Source: Actinomycetota bacterium (lineage in GTDB: Bacteria > Actinomycetota > Acidimicrobiia > Acidimicrobiales > Ilumatobacteraceae). From it: 64,000 bases of DNA. The translations under genes and the position numbers were made by a program. The notes below the pieces were generated by a model. The model saw only the letters and a list, made by a program, of their open reading frames with translations. It was not told where the DNA came from and searched no databases. Position 1 is the first letter of the stretch. Every line of letters starts with the position of its first letter. Below are positions 8,265-16,456 of the stretch, piece by piece. The DNA is taken from contig JAPKZY010000106.1 of assembly GCA_026393535.1 (NCBI GenBank), positions 1-64,000 on the forward strand, written 5' to 3'.

Positions 8265-9026
8265 ATGAGCACAACAACAAAGGTTTTCGTCCACGGCAAT
8301 CCAGAAACATCAGCAGTGTGGTCATTGCTGGTCACAGAATTGGAGAAGCGCGGAGTTGACAACATCGTGTTGCTGACGCCACCAGGTTTCGGTGCTCCGA
8401 CACCTGCAGGCTGGGGTGGCACCATGCGCGAGTATCGCGATTGGCTCATTGCAGAACTTGACGCTATTGGTGGCGAGATTGATCTTGTGGGTCATGACTG
8501 GGGTGCTGGCCATGTGTTTGGCGTTCTAGCTGAACGTCCAGACATTGCCCGAACATGGGCAGCTGATTGCGCAGGCCTCATGCATGCTGATTATCAATGG
8601 CATGACGCCGCACAGGGTTGGCAAACACCTGACCTCGGCGAACAGATGGTTGCGGGCATGGTTGCAATGCCCGATGATCAGTTTGTTGATGCGTTCAGCG
8701 GCTTAGGCATGACACGTGAGATTGCAGCCGATGTGAAATCACACATCAATGACGAGATGGCTCGTTGCATCTTGGCGTTGTATCGCGATGCGGCTCAGCC
8801 AGCAATGGTGGCAGTGGGCAAACAGTTTGCAACTGCACAACCAAAGAATGGCTTGGTCATCATTGCTGAAGAGGATCATTACGCAGGATCTTTAGAAACC
8901 ATGACGTCAGTTGCTAACAGTGTGGGTGCTGAGGTGGCTGTGTTGTCAGGTGTCGGGCATTGGTGGATGTGTCAACGCCCAGACTTGGGTGCCGACATGT
9001 TGATGGCCCATTGGGCCAGCCTGTAA
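8265..9026 (+). CDS. Alpha/beta hydrolase with Asp nucleophile (epoxide hydrolase/dehalogenase type)
   Basis: A 253-residue alpha/beta hydrolase. The oxyanion motif HGNPE starts at residue 10, and the nucleophile elbow is GHDWGAG with Asp78 instead of Ser. An aspartate nucleophile is characteristic of epoxide hydrolases, haloalkane dehalogenases and fluoroacetate dehalogenases. The catalytic His is in SGVGHWWM near residue 230. It likely opens an epoxide or removes a halide, but could serve another hydrolysis. Cotranscribed with the enoyl-CoA hydratase upstream. Confidence 0.75.
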   Translation: MSTTTKVFVHGNPETSAVWSLLVTELEKRGVDNIVLLTPPGFGAPTPAGWGGTMREYRDWLIAELDAIGGEIDLVGHDWGAGHVFGVLAERPDIARTWAADCAGLMHADYQWHDAAQGWQTPDLGEQMVAGMVAMPDDQFVDAFSGLGMTREIAADVKSHINDEMARCILALYRDAAQPAMVAVGKQFATAQPKNGLVIIAEEDHYAGSLETMTSVANSVGAEVAVLSGVGHWWMCQRPDLGADMLMAHWASL

Positions 9027-9031
9027 ATCTG

Positions 9032-10714
9032 TTACAACTGGAGTTCAGAAACTGCAGTATCGCGTATCTGGCGCCTAAATATTTTTCCAGAATCAGTACG
9101 TGGTAGCGGTACAGGACTCATCCGAATGTATCGAGGAATTTCAAACCGCGAGAGATGACCTGACAAATGCGTGCGAAGGTCTTCCTCCTCGATAGGGGAC
9201 TCAAGGTAAATGGTGGCTGCCACCTCTTCGCCTAAACGGTCATCGGGGACCGCGTATGCAATTGCTTCGATGATTAAGGGATGAGACATCAATGCTGCCT
9301 CAACAGTTCCACATCCAATATTTTCGCCACCACGAATAATGAGATCCTTGATGCGGTCGACAATGTACATAAAGCCGTCTTTGTCTATGTACGAGACGTC
9401 TCCTGTACGAAACCAATCACCGTCAAATACTTCTGCGTCCACTTCTGGTCGATTCCAATATCCGATAAACATTTGAGGCCCGCGAATTTGTAGTTCGCCG
9501 CGTTCGCCAGCTGGAACTGGAGCACCTGAGTCATTTACAACTCGTAATTGAATACAGGGAAGAGCCCGCCCTGCGCTCATTGCGTGTTCTAAATACTCGT
9601 GTCCGTTAATACTGGTTCCGATCGCGTTCGTTTCTGTCATACCCCACCCAGTATTCGGCGCTGCTTTTGAAAAAGAGTCGTCTATTTGTTTCACTTGTTC
9701 CGGAGCACGAGATGCGCCTCCTCCGCCGACAGCTAGCAGAGAGCTGAGATCACTGTTAGTGCGCAGTGCCTCGCGCGCGAGATCGCCAGTCATGGCAGGA
9801 GGGCCACTAAAAGTGGTGATGCGCTCTGATTCAATAAGTTCAGCTGCGTGTGCAGGATCCCATTTATACATGCTGACCAATTTTCGCTTACTGCGATACG
9901 AAGACAGAAAGACAACATGCATTCCCAAAACGTGGAACAGGGGTACTCCAAGAAGTGCCGCGGCTGGGTACGGAGTATCAGAGTGCGGGGAATCCTGCCG
10001 AGATTGAATCATCATGGCTTGAGCAACTGCTGCAAACTCCCACGAAATAATTGCAGTCAGAATGTTTCGTTGGCTTGACAACACACCCTTTGGGCGACCC
10101 GTAGAACCTGATGTATACAAAATAAGTGCTGGATCATTTGCGACTATTTTCACATCGGGCATTGATGCTGTTGGGACATCTTGAAGAAGTGTCTCGAGTT
10201 GAAATACTGGTCTATTGATCTGCCGCGTTGTGCGCACGGAAATGACATGCAATGCCAAGTTTCCTGACAGTTGACTTAACCGTTCAAGACGTTCTTCGTC
10301 TGCGAATATCAACTTGGCTCCACTATCTGTGAGGCCATATTCCATCTCGTCTGGTAACCACAGAGAGTTCATTCCTACTGCGATGGCTCCAATCGCGGTG
10401 ATTGCTTTGAAGGCAAGAATCCACTCGGGATAATTACGCATAGATATTGCAACCCTGTCGCCTTTTTGAATATCAAACCGATGATGTAAAACGTGCGCTA
10501 TTCGCGAAGCCTTCGCATATGCCTCGGTAAACGAAAGACGTTCCTCTTCGTATACAAGAAAGGTGTCATCACTAAGATTCTGTTCGTATAAATCGCGGAG
10601 GGTTTGTGGACCGTTAACAAATCCGGGCACTGAACCACGGATACAATCCACAGTTCCCATTTCGTATGGCTGTCCAGCAGCTGAAATTACAGCGCGTGCT
10701 TCGTCGATATTCAT
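9032..10714 (-). CDS. AMP-dependent acyl-CoA synthetase/ligase
   Basis: A 560-residue ANL-superfamily enzyme. It has the P-loop LYTSGSTGRPKGV near residue 205, GWGMTETNAIG (A5 core), the hinge region RTGDVSYIDKDGF...DRIKDLIIRGGENIG, and the adenylation lysine in LPRTDSGKIFRRQIRD near the C-terminus. It activates a carboxylate to an acyl-AMP and then the CoA thioester. Chain length or ring preference is not visible. It lies 45 nt downstream of an LLM oxidoreductase gene on the same strand and converges on the alpha/beta hydrolase gene with a 5-nt gap. Confidence 0.9.
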   Translation of the reverse strand: MNIDEARAVISAAGQPYEMGTVDCIRGSVPGFVNGPQTLRDLYEQNLSDDTFLVYEEERLSFTEAYAKASRIAHVLHHRFDIQKGDRVAISMRNYPEWILAFKAITAIGAIAVGMNSLWLPDEMEYGLTDSGAKLIFADEERLERLSQLSGNLALHVISVRTTRQINRPVFQLETLLQDVPTASMPDVKIVANDPALILYTSGSTGRPKGVLSSQRNILTAIISWEFAAVAQAMMIQSRQDSPHSDTPYPAAALLGVPLFHVLGMHVVFLSSYRSKRKLVSMYKWDPAHAAELIESERITTFSGPPAMTGDLAREALRTNSDLSSLLAVGGGGASRAPEQVKQIDDSFSKAAPNTGWGMTETNAIGTSINGHEYLEHAMSAGRALPCIQLRVVNDSGAPVPAGERGELQIRGPQMFIGYWNRPEVDAEVFDGDWFRTGDVSYIDKDGFMYIVDRIKDLIIRGGENIGCGTVEAALMSHPLIIEAIAYAVPDDRLGEEVAATIYLESPIEEEDLRTHLSGHLSRFEIPRYIRMSPVPLPRTDSGKIFRRQIRDTAVSELQL

Positions 10715-10759
10715 CGGGTCAGCCTTACATATTTTGTGAGCCCATCTCTAGATGGAAAC

Positions 10760-11803
10760 TTATTTATGTGAGTTGTAGGCGGTCACAATTGGTGCAAGTT
10801 CTGTTGGTGTTGCACCGTGCATGATGACGCCATCACAACCAAGAGCAAATTGGTTGCGAATTGCAGCGACACACTGTGCCGGAGTTCCTGACGCAGATGG
10901 TGCGAGCCATTCGTCGGGGATCAGTGGCGCCACGCGTTCAAGATCCTCCGTGGTTCCCTTTGCATCAAGTGCACCGGGAAATGTGCGCACGAATTCATCA
11001 GCCCTGAAGCGTTTCAAGACTTCCGGATCCCAATTGTTGGTGCGCACCATGAGGTCGCCGTAGGCCTGTAAGTAGGTAGCAAGGCGTCCGACAGTCTTTT
11101 TTAATCGCAGCGCAGGATTAATGTGATCACCAATAGTTGCAAAGCAAGACCACACTTTGACGGTGGCAGGGTCACGACCTGCTTGTTCAGCCGCACGTTT
11201 CACTGTCTGCACTGCGCGCTGTGTTGTTTCGTCGGTAAAGAACGTATGAAGAATCACATTGTCGTAGGCGCGTCCCGCCATCTCGAGAGTCTGTGGACCA
11301 AACACAGTAATGCTGAGCGGAATATCCAGATCAAATGCAGGGTCAAGTCGAAGTACTGGGTACTTGCCAGTGATGTCTTCGTAGTTCATCACTGTCTCGC
11401 CGTGCCACAACTGGCGCATCACGTGTGCGAACTTTTCCATTGAGTCCGTGGTCGCAAGTGGCATGCCGTATGCCTTGAACATGGCATCGATGCCGCGGCC
11501 AAGGCCAAGGCTGAAACGTCCCTCCGACAAAAGATGCAGGGTGCTTGCCCATGATGCAGTCACTAGTGGGTGACGAGTGGTGTGGTTGGTGGCCGCCGTA
11601 ATGATGTTGATTGAATTGGTGACAGCAACGGCCGCACCGGTTAAGGCCCCGGCTTCCTTGATGTTGAAGCGTTCAGAAATAAACGCGGTGCCAAGACCCA
11701 TGGCTTCTGCATCTGCCAATTCTCCCAACATGTCTCGTGGTGAATTCGGAGCGCCTGCCAGTGTGTAAAAGCCAAGTTCAGGGTGAGCAGGAAGTGAAGC
11801 CAT
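10760..11803 (-). CDS. LLM-class F420-dependent oxidoreductase
   Basis: A 347-residue luciferase-like TIM-barrel protein. Features include ELADAEAMGLGTAFISERFN, a start typical of mycobacterial-type family members, TNSINIITAATNHTTRHPL, and GRFSLGLGRGIDAM. These proteins use F420 or FMN for hydride transfer on varied substrates. The real start is the ATG at 11803: residues from upstream in-frame codons are not family-like, and a TANNNT box lies seven nt before it. It may be cotranscribed with the acyl-CoA ligase that follows. Confidence 0.87.
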   Translation of the reverse strand: MASLPAHPELGFYTLAGAPNSPRDMLGELADAEAMGLGTAFISERFNIKEAGALTGAAVAVTNSINIITAATNHTTRHPLVTASWASTLHLLSEGRFSLGLGRGIDAMFKAYGMPLATTDSMEKFAHVMRQLWHGETVMNYEDITGKYPVLRLDPAFDLDIPLSITVFGPQTLEMAGRAYDNVILHTFFTDETTQRAVQTVKRAAEQAGRDPATVKVWSCFATIGDHINPALRLKKTVGRLATYLQAYGDLMVRTNNWDPEVLKRFRADEFVRTFPGALDAKGTTEDLERVAPLIPDEWLAPSASGTPAQCVAAIRNQFALGCDGVIMHGATPTELAPIVTAYNSHK

Positions 11804-11810
11804 CTCTGTG

Positions 11811-11816
11811 ACAGTA
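11811..11816 (-). promoter_or_regulatory. Predicted -10 element of leaderless LLM oxidoreductase gene
   Basis: TACTGT on the minus strand, seven nt before the ATG at 11803, in the 67-nt divergent gap with the DinB gene. Confidence 0.5.
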
Positions 11817-11870
11817 CCTGTATGGCATGCCTCATGGCAGAATCGGCGTACCCAATTCTTTAGGAGAATC

Positions 11871-12407
11871 ATGAATCGCATCGAAATTGAAAAGAAGCTC
11901 AATGAAGACAGGGCCTGGTTGTTGGAGACCTATTCGCACCTCACTGATGACCAGTTGTTCGGTGACCTCACGCCGAGCGAACATGACCCATCGAATTTTT
12001 GGTCGGCCCTTGATCATCTTGCCCACTTGGCGCTCATTGAACGCAACTTCGCCGCAATGATCCGCCGTCATATCAGTGGTCATAAGAATCCAGTCGGATT
12101 GACGTCTGATGATTCAGGTGCTGCACGTACTCGAGATCAGATCATGGCCTCTGTTCATGCCATGACAGAAGAATGGCAGAAGCAGCACCATGGAAAGTCT
12201 TTGCATGAAGTTGTTGCTCTTGGTGCAAGTGCACGTGCAGTGTCATTAGAACTTCTGAGTGAACTGACTGACGAACAGTTGGAAGAAGTGTTGCCTGGTG
12301 CACCGTGGGCTGACGGAACAGTTGGCGGTGTGATTGGCGCAAACGCAGATCATGGTCGCATGCACTGGAAATGGGCAAAGGACGCGGGCGTCCTTGACCA
12401 CCACTAA
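11871..12407 (+). CDS. DinB-family protein
   Basis: A 178-residue four-helix-bundle protein of the DinB/YfiT type. Histidines suited to metal binding are H49 and H52 in ALDHLAHL, and H161/H165 in NADHGRMHW. Family members are metal-dependent and include thiol transferases such as mycothiol or bacillithiol S-transferases; the reaction here is unknown. The ATG at 11871 has AGGAG four nt upstream, which decides against the longer frame from 11808. It precedes the nitroreductase gene by 8 nt. Confidence 0.75.
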   Translation: MNRIEIEKKLNEDRAWLLETYSHLTDDQLFGDLTPSEHDPSNFWSALDHLAHLALIERNFAAMIRRHISGHKNPVGLTSDDSGAARTRDQIMASVHAMTEEWQKQHHGKSLHEVVALGASARAVSLELLSELTDEQLEEVLPGAPWADGTVGGVIGANADHGRMHWKWAKDAGVLDHH

Positions 12408-12415
12408 TACGATCA

Positions 12416-13132
12416 ATGGTTGATAAGAACACCCCTGTTGCCCCTGACATCGTTGGGTTGCTTGAAGGCATTAGCACAACGCGTGCGATTCGTCGATATC
12501 TCGATGAACCAATTCCAGACGAAGTCTTGCGCGACATTATGTTTGCTGCCACGCGCGCACCAAGCGGAAGTAATCGTCAACCTTTTCGGTTCATTGTTCT
12601 TGCTGATTCCGAAATTGCACAGCAGGCGAAGAATCTGATTGCTGTCGGTGCGCAAAAAGTGTGGAATCACAAGCGAACAGGTGACGGCTATGAAAAGGGC
12701 TCGGGAGTCGTTGATGACTCACCTAAAACCCGTATGGCTCACACGATGCAGCAATACGTCGACAACTTCGCAACGGTTCCTGTGTTGGTCTTGGCTGTGC
12801 TGGTGAGATATCGCGAACAGAATCCCACTGAAGGAGCGTCTGTGTATCCGGCGTGTCAAAACTTGTTATTGGCAGCACGCGGCTTGGGATACGGGGGAGT
12901 CATCACCGGGTTTCACGGTTTTGTTGAACCTGAGTTACGAACATTGCTGGGTATTCCAGAAGGCACCTTGATTGCTGCATCTATTTCTCTTGGTAAACCC
13001 GCGGGGAATCATGGCCCTGTGCGGCGCGTGCCAATGGCAGGTCTTGTGTACGGAGATGTATGGGGTGAATCACCTGCGTGGGCAATTGATCCGCCTGGGA
13101 CGTCCTTTACAAAAGGTGGTCCGCCTACTTGA
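12416..13132 (+). CDS. Nitroreductase-family FMN oxidoreductase
   Basis: A 238-residue nitroreductase. FMN-binding signatures are TTRAIRRYLDEPIPDEVL near residue 20 and APSGSNRQPFRFIVL near 48, with GLGYGGVITGF near 160. Such enzymes reduce nitro groups, quinones or enones, or act in flavin chemistry, with NAD(P)H. No clear ribosome site precedes the ATG, so translation may depend on coupling to the DinB gene 8 nt upstream. Its end overlaps the convergent Coq4-like gene by 8 nt. Confidence 0.87.
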   Translation: MVDKNTPVAPDIVGLLEGISTTRAIRRYLDEPIPDEVLRDIMFAATRAPSGSNRQPFRFIVLADSEIAQQAKNLIAVGAQKVWNHKRTGDGYEKGSGVVDDSPKTRMAHTMQQYVDNFATVPVLVLAVLVRYREQNPTEGASVYPACQNLLLAARGLGYGGVITGFHGFVEPELRTLLGIPEGTLIAASISLGKPAGNHGPVRRVPMAGLVYGDVWGESPAWAIDPPGTSFTKGGPPT

Positions 13133-13847
13133 TTGCCTGATTCGCAATTCCGGTAGGGGTGATGCCAAGTTTCTTTCGAACTTCTGCGAGTGGTTGGTCG
13201 AGCATGTCTTCCCATTTCACACACTGAATATTTGGCGAGCGTCGTCCGAGTTCCCATCCGTCAGCAATGGCATCCATGAATTCAGTGATGCGGTGTGGTG
13301 AGAGAAAAGTCATACGCGTCATGGACACTGACATCCACATGCCGAAATACGGAAACCGCACTTGACCAAAGCCGAATGATTGCAACGCAATCTCGCCAGC
13401 AGGGCTTGAGTCATATCCGGTGACAACGTGTTGAAAGTCGTGAGTTTGGTAGGCCCGAAGGACTGCTGATTCCATCTCTGGTGGCATTCCTTCGAGGATC
13501 CCCTCTGACTTGAACTTCTCGTGCATTGCCTTGTAGTTCGTTGCAAGCCCAATCGTGAGGTTGTTGCTGATGATCCAGTCGTGGAACGCGCGTCCAAGGC
13601 TTCCAGCGGGAAGCCGTTCGAGTACTTCGATTTGTAACGGAGTGCTGTTATACAAGCTGCCGTTAGTCAGACTTTCAAATTCACCTGTTTCGGTCATTTG
13701 TGCAACATAAGAATCCTTTGTTGATTCATCTACATATTGCCACCACTCGTTGAAGAGAATATGAACGCCGTTTTTGTATGGGTCGTCAAAAGTCTTTAGT
13801 AAGGACTCTGCGAAGTCTCGGTCGATCATCTTCTCGCGAATTGCCAT
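13125..13847 (-). CDS. Coq4-family protein
   Basis: A 240-residue protein with the full COQ4 metal motif HDx2Hx11E: H136, D137, H140 and E152, in the stretch THDFQHVVTGYDSSPAGE. Eukaryotic and proteobacterial Coq4 acts in ubiquinone synthesis on the C1 position of the ring precursor. Actinobacteria are known to make menaquinone, so the substrate here must differ or be unknown. The start has AAAGGA four nt before the ATG. It lies 8 nt downstream of the D-aminoacylase gene in the same operon. Assignment rests on the motif and the surrounding ALQSFGFGQ segment; residues 1-130 are less clear. Confidence 0.72.
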   Translation of the reverse strand: MAIREKMIDRDFAESLLKTFDDPYKNGVHILFNEWWQYVDESTKDSYVAQMTETGEFESLTNGSLYNSTPLQIEVLERLPAGSLGRAFHDWIISNNLTIGLATNYKAMHEKFKSEGILEGMPPEMESAVLRAYQTHDFQHVVTGYDSSPAGEIALQSFGFGQVRFPYFGMWMSVSMTRMTFLSPHRITEFMDAIADGWELGRRSPNIQCVKWEDMLDQPLAEVRKKLGITPTGIANQAIK

Positions 13848-13855
13848 TGTGTCCT

Positions 13856-15538
13856 TTACGCGCGAGCAAACTCGCGAATGACGCGACCTGGACGAGCTCC
13901 TGTGTGGTTTCCTTGTTCAGTAACGATCTGGCCGTTCACAATTGTTGCGGCGTATCCGCGTGACTTAATGAAGAGGCGTCCTGTTTGGCCAGGGAAGTCA
14001 TTGACGTATGTGGGTTGACCCGATGCGACTGTTTGTGGGTCAAAGATATTGATGTCGGCAAAGTTTCCGACTTCAAGCGTTCCGCGCTTCTTCAAGCCCA
14101 ACACTTCTGCTGGCATTTTGGTGAGTTTGCGAATTGCTTGCGGCAACGTAACAACGCCGCGGGTGCGGTACCAGTACTGCAAGTAGTGCGTGGTGGCATC
14201 TGCATCACAGATCTGCCCGATATGGGCACCAGTATCTGCGAGACCCGGATACACATGATCAAGCGCGAGGAAGTCTTCAAGGTCTGACGTATTGCGGTTA
14301 AAGAACCACGTATTGAACAACTCACGGCCATTGCTCTCAATTAAGCGATCGATGACAAGTTCAACCGGATGCACGCCGGCAGCTTCAGCAAGTTGTGCAA
14401 TCGATACTCCGTTTTGTTCGTTGTAGTTAGGGGAGAACTCTGTTCCTAATGGGTAGATGTGATTCGGGTCGTACCACATGCCCTTCTCTTTACCTTCTTC
14501 TACAAGCTCTGCACGCGTAGCTGCGTTACGCAGTGCAGCAACCCGATCTTCAAGGGTAGGAAGGTCCATCAGTGCGCGCCATTTCTTTCCCTTCACAGGA
14601 GAGATTTGAGCAAGTCCACACAGTGATCCACTAGGGCGAGTCATGCCGGCAGACGTAATACGGCCAGAGTTCGCGCGGGTGTTGTTGAGGAAAGTTCCGA
14701 AACCTTCTGCTGATCGCTTGTCGCCGTTACCCACACCACCGGAGAACAAAACGTCTCCACATGCTTCTGACATCGATTGCAACAAATCAAATTCGTGCGC
14801 TGCTTTTGTTGCGAAGTCATTCACCGCTTGGAAGATTCCACCGCCGCCAGCATTGAGGCCATCGGCAATAGCGAGGTATTCGTCTTTGGGTGCAAGTGTG
14901 CCTGGTACGTAGCGACCATCAGGCACAACATGCAACAAAATGCGCGATGTTGAAAAACCTACGGCGCCACCTGCAACAGATTCAGCAACAATGTCGCTCA
15001 TGCGCTGTAATTCTTGTGCCGTTGCGGGCTCATCACTGAGAGACCGTTCACCCATGACGTTGTAGCGCACTGCGCAGTGGCCAACCATGCCGACAATGTT
15101 GAGAGCAGGATTTAGTTTTTCAACGGAATCTAAGTACTCGGGGTATGTCTCCCAGTCCCAGGCAAGACCATTCAAAATTGCATCACGCGGAATGTCTTCA
15201 ACACTTTCCATCATCTCTGCGAGGAATTGTTCGTCACCTTTTGCAACGGGAGCAAATGTAACGCCGCAATTGCCCATCAATACGGTGGTGACGCCATGCC
15301 ACGAGCTGGAAGTCATCAATGGGTCCCAGCCGACTTGGGCGTCAAGGTGAGTATGAAGGTCGATGAAGCCGGGTGTGACTGCAAGACCCTTGGCATCGAT
15401 TTCTTTTGTGGCGATTTCTCCGGTGAGATCGCCAATAAAAGTGACGGTGTCGCCATCGATCGCAATGTCTGCTGTGTAGCCATCGCGGCCAGTGCCATCA
15501 ACAATCAGTCCGTTACGGATAATAAGGTCATGTGCCAC
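13856..15538 (-). CDS. N-acyl-D-amino-acid deacylase family amidohydrolase
   Basis: A 560-residue metal-dependent amidohydrolase of the D-aminoacylase type. The N-terminal LIIRNGLIVDGTG and PGFIDLHTHLDAQ segments carry the HxH metal ligands and the Asp typical of this subgroup. GHCAVR lies near residue 160 and DTGAHIGQICDA near 470. Family members release D-amino acids from N-acyl forms or act on other cyclic or acylated amides. The GTG at 15538 (five nt after a G-run) is preferred, because it begins VAHDLIIRNG as expected. The Coq4-like gene follows. Confidence 0.85.
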   Translation of the reverse strand: MAHDLIIRNGLIVDGTGRDGYTADIAIDGDTVTFIGDLTGEIATKEIDAKGLAVTPGFIDLHTHLDAQVGWDPLMTSSSWHGVTTVLMGNCGVTFAPVAKGDEQFLAEMMESVEDIPRDAILNGLAWDWETYPEYLDSVEKLNPALNIVGMVGHCAVRYNVMGERSLSDEPATAQELQRMSDIVAESVAGGAVGFSTSRILLHVVPDGRYVPGTLAPKDEYLAIADGLNAGGGGIFQAVNDFATKAAHEFDLLQSMSEACGDVLFSGGVGNGDKRSAEGFGTFLNNTRANSGRITSAGMTRPSGSLCGLAQISPVKGKKWRALMDLPTLEDRVAALRNAATRAELVEEGKEKGMWYDPNHIYPLGTEFSPNYNEQNGVSIAQLAEAAGVHPVELVIDRLIESNGRELFNTWFFNRNTSDLEDFLALDHVYPGLADTGAHIGQICDADATTHYLQYWYRTRGVVTLPQAIRKLTKMPAEVLGLKKRGTLEVGNFADINIFDPQTVASGQPTYVNDFPGQTGRLFIKSRGYAATIVNGQIVTEQGNHTGARPGRVIREFARA

Positions 15539-15646
15539 GTGTACCCCCCCAGGTGTGCGGTTTCTAGAACGATACACACTGCGTTCGGGGTCTGTGTAGG
15601 TGGATGTCCTAGTCTTAGCCCCTACCCAAATCAATGGAGGAATCAC

Positions 15647-16456
15647 ATGTCAGACATGAGCGTGCAATCACTGTTCTCAGTGAAAGGGAAAGTTGCCCTA
15701 GTGACCGGAGGGTCACGCGGAATTGGAGAAATGATTTCTGCTGGACTTTTGGCCAATGGTGCCAAGGTCTACATCTCATCTCGTAAAGCACAAGCGTGCG
15801 ACGAAGCGGCGAAGCGTCTGATGGACAACTACGGCGGAGAGTGCATTTCACTTCCAGCAAACGTGGCAGAGATTGAAGGAATCGAAGCTCTTGTTGCTGA
15901 AATCACGAAGCGCGAAAAGTATGTCGACATCTTGATTAACAACGCAGGTGTTTCTTGGGGTGCTCCTATCGAAGAGTTCCCTGAAATCGGTTGGGACAAA
16001 GTAATGGACACCAATGTGAAGGGCGTCTTTTTCCTTACGCAGAAGTTGCTTCCGTTGTTGCAGGCTCGCGCCACAAAAGACAACACATCACGCATCGTGA
16101 ACATTGGTTCAATCGATGGCATTGGTACACCAAGTTTTGAGACCTACTCATACGGCCCTTCAAAAGCTGCAGTGCATTCGCTGACAAAAGTTCTTGCTGG
16201 TCGCTTGGCATCGCGTCACATCATTGTGAACGCAATTGCACCAGGACCGTTCCCAACATGGATGTTGTCAACGGGTGTTGGCGGTGGCGGAGACGTTGAT
16301 AACACCGACTGGGACACTGTTGGTCGTATGAACCCAAGTGGTCGCGTTGGTACCCCTGAAGACATCGCTGGCTTGGCGTTGTATCTGTGCTCGCGCGCCG
16401 GTGCATTCACCGTTGGTGAAGTCATCACCTGTGATGGTGGCTCACTTCTTAAGTAA
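15647..16456 (+). CDS. Short-chain dehydrogenase/reductase
   Basis: A 269-residue classical SDR. The cofactor motif TGGSRGIGE lies at residues 20-28, NNAG near 100, the catalytic Ser in NIGSIDG near 155 and YGPSK near 168. The C-terminal PSGRVGTPEDIAGLALYLCS and CDGG match typical 3-ketoacyl or sugar-alcohol dehydrogenases. Substrate unknown. A GGAGG six nt before the ATG at 15647 fixes the start; the frame remains open far upstream on the other gene but that part is not SDR-like. It ends one base before the stop of the convergent acyl-CoA synthetase gene. Confidence 0.9.
   Translation: MSDMSVQSLFSVKGKVALVTGGSRGIGEMISAGLLANGAKVYISSRKAQACDEAAKRLMDNYGGECISLPANVAEIEGIEALVAEITKREKYVDILINNAGVSWGAPIEEFPEIGWDKVMDTNVKGVFFLTQKLLPLLQARATKDNTSRIVNIGSIDGIGTPSFETYSYGPSKAAVHSLTKVLAGRLASRHIIVNAIAPGPFPTWMLSTGVGGGGDVDNTDWDTVGRMNPSGRVGTPEDIAGLALYLCSRAGAFTVGEVITCDGGSLLK

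Noticed and set aside
9032-10714. Recent horizontal transfer of the acyl-CoA ligase gene
   Set aside because: Two sampled lines had slightly lower GC than the thiolase gene, but the difference is small and no mobile element or repeat flanks the gene.
15227-15646. N-terminal extension of the SDR protein
   Set aside because: The open frame is antisense to the D-aminoacylase gene; GGAGG before the ATG at 15647 and the SDR N-terminus fix the start.
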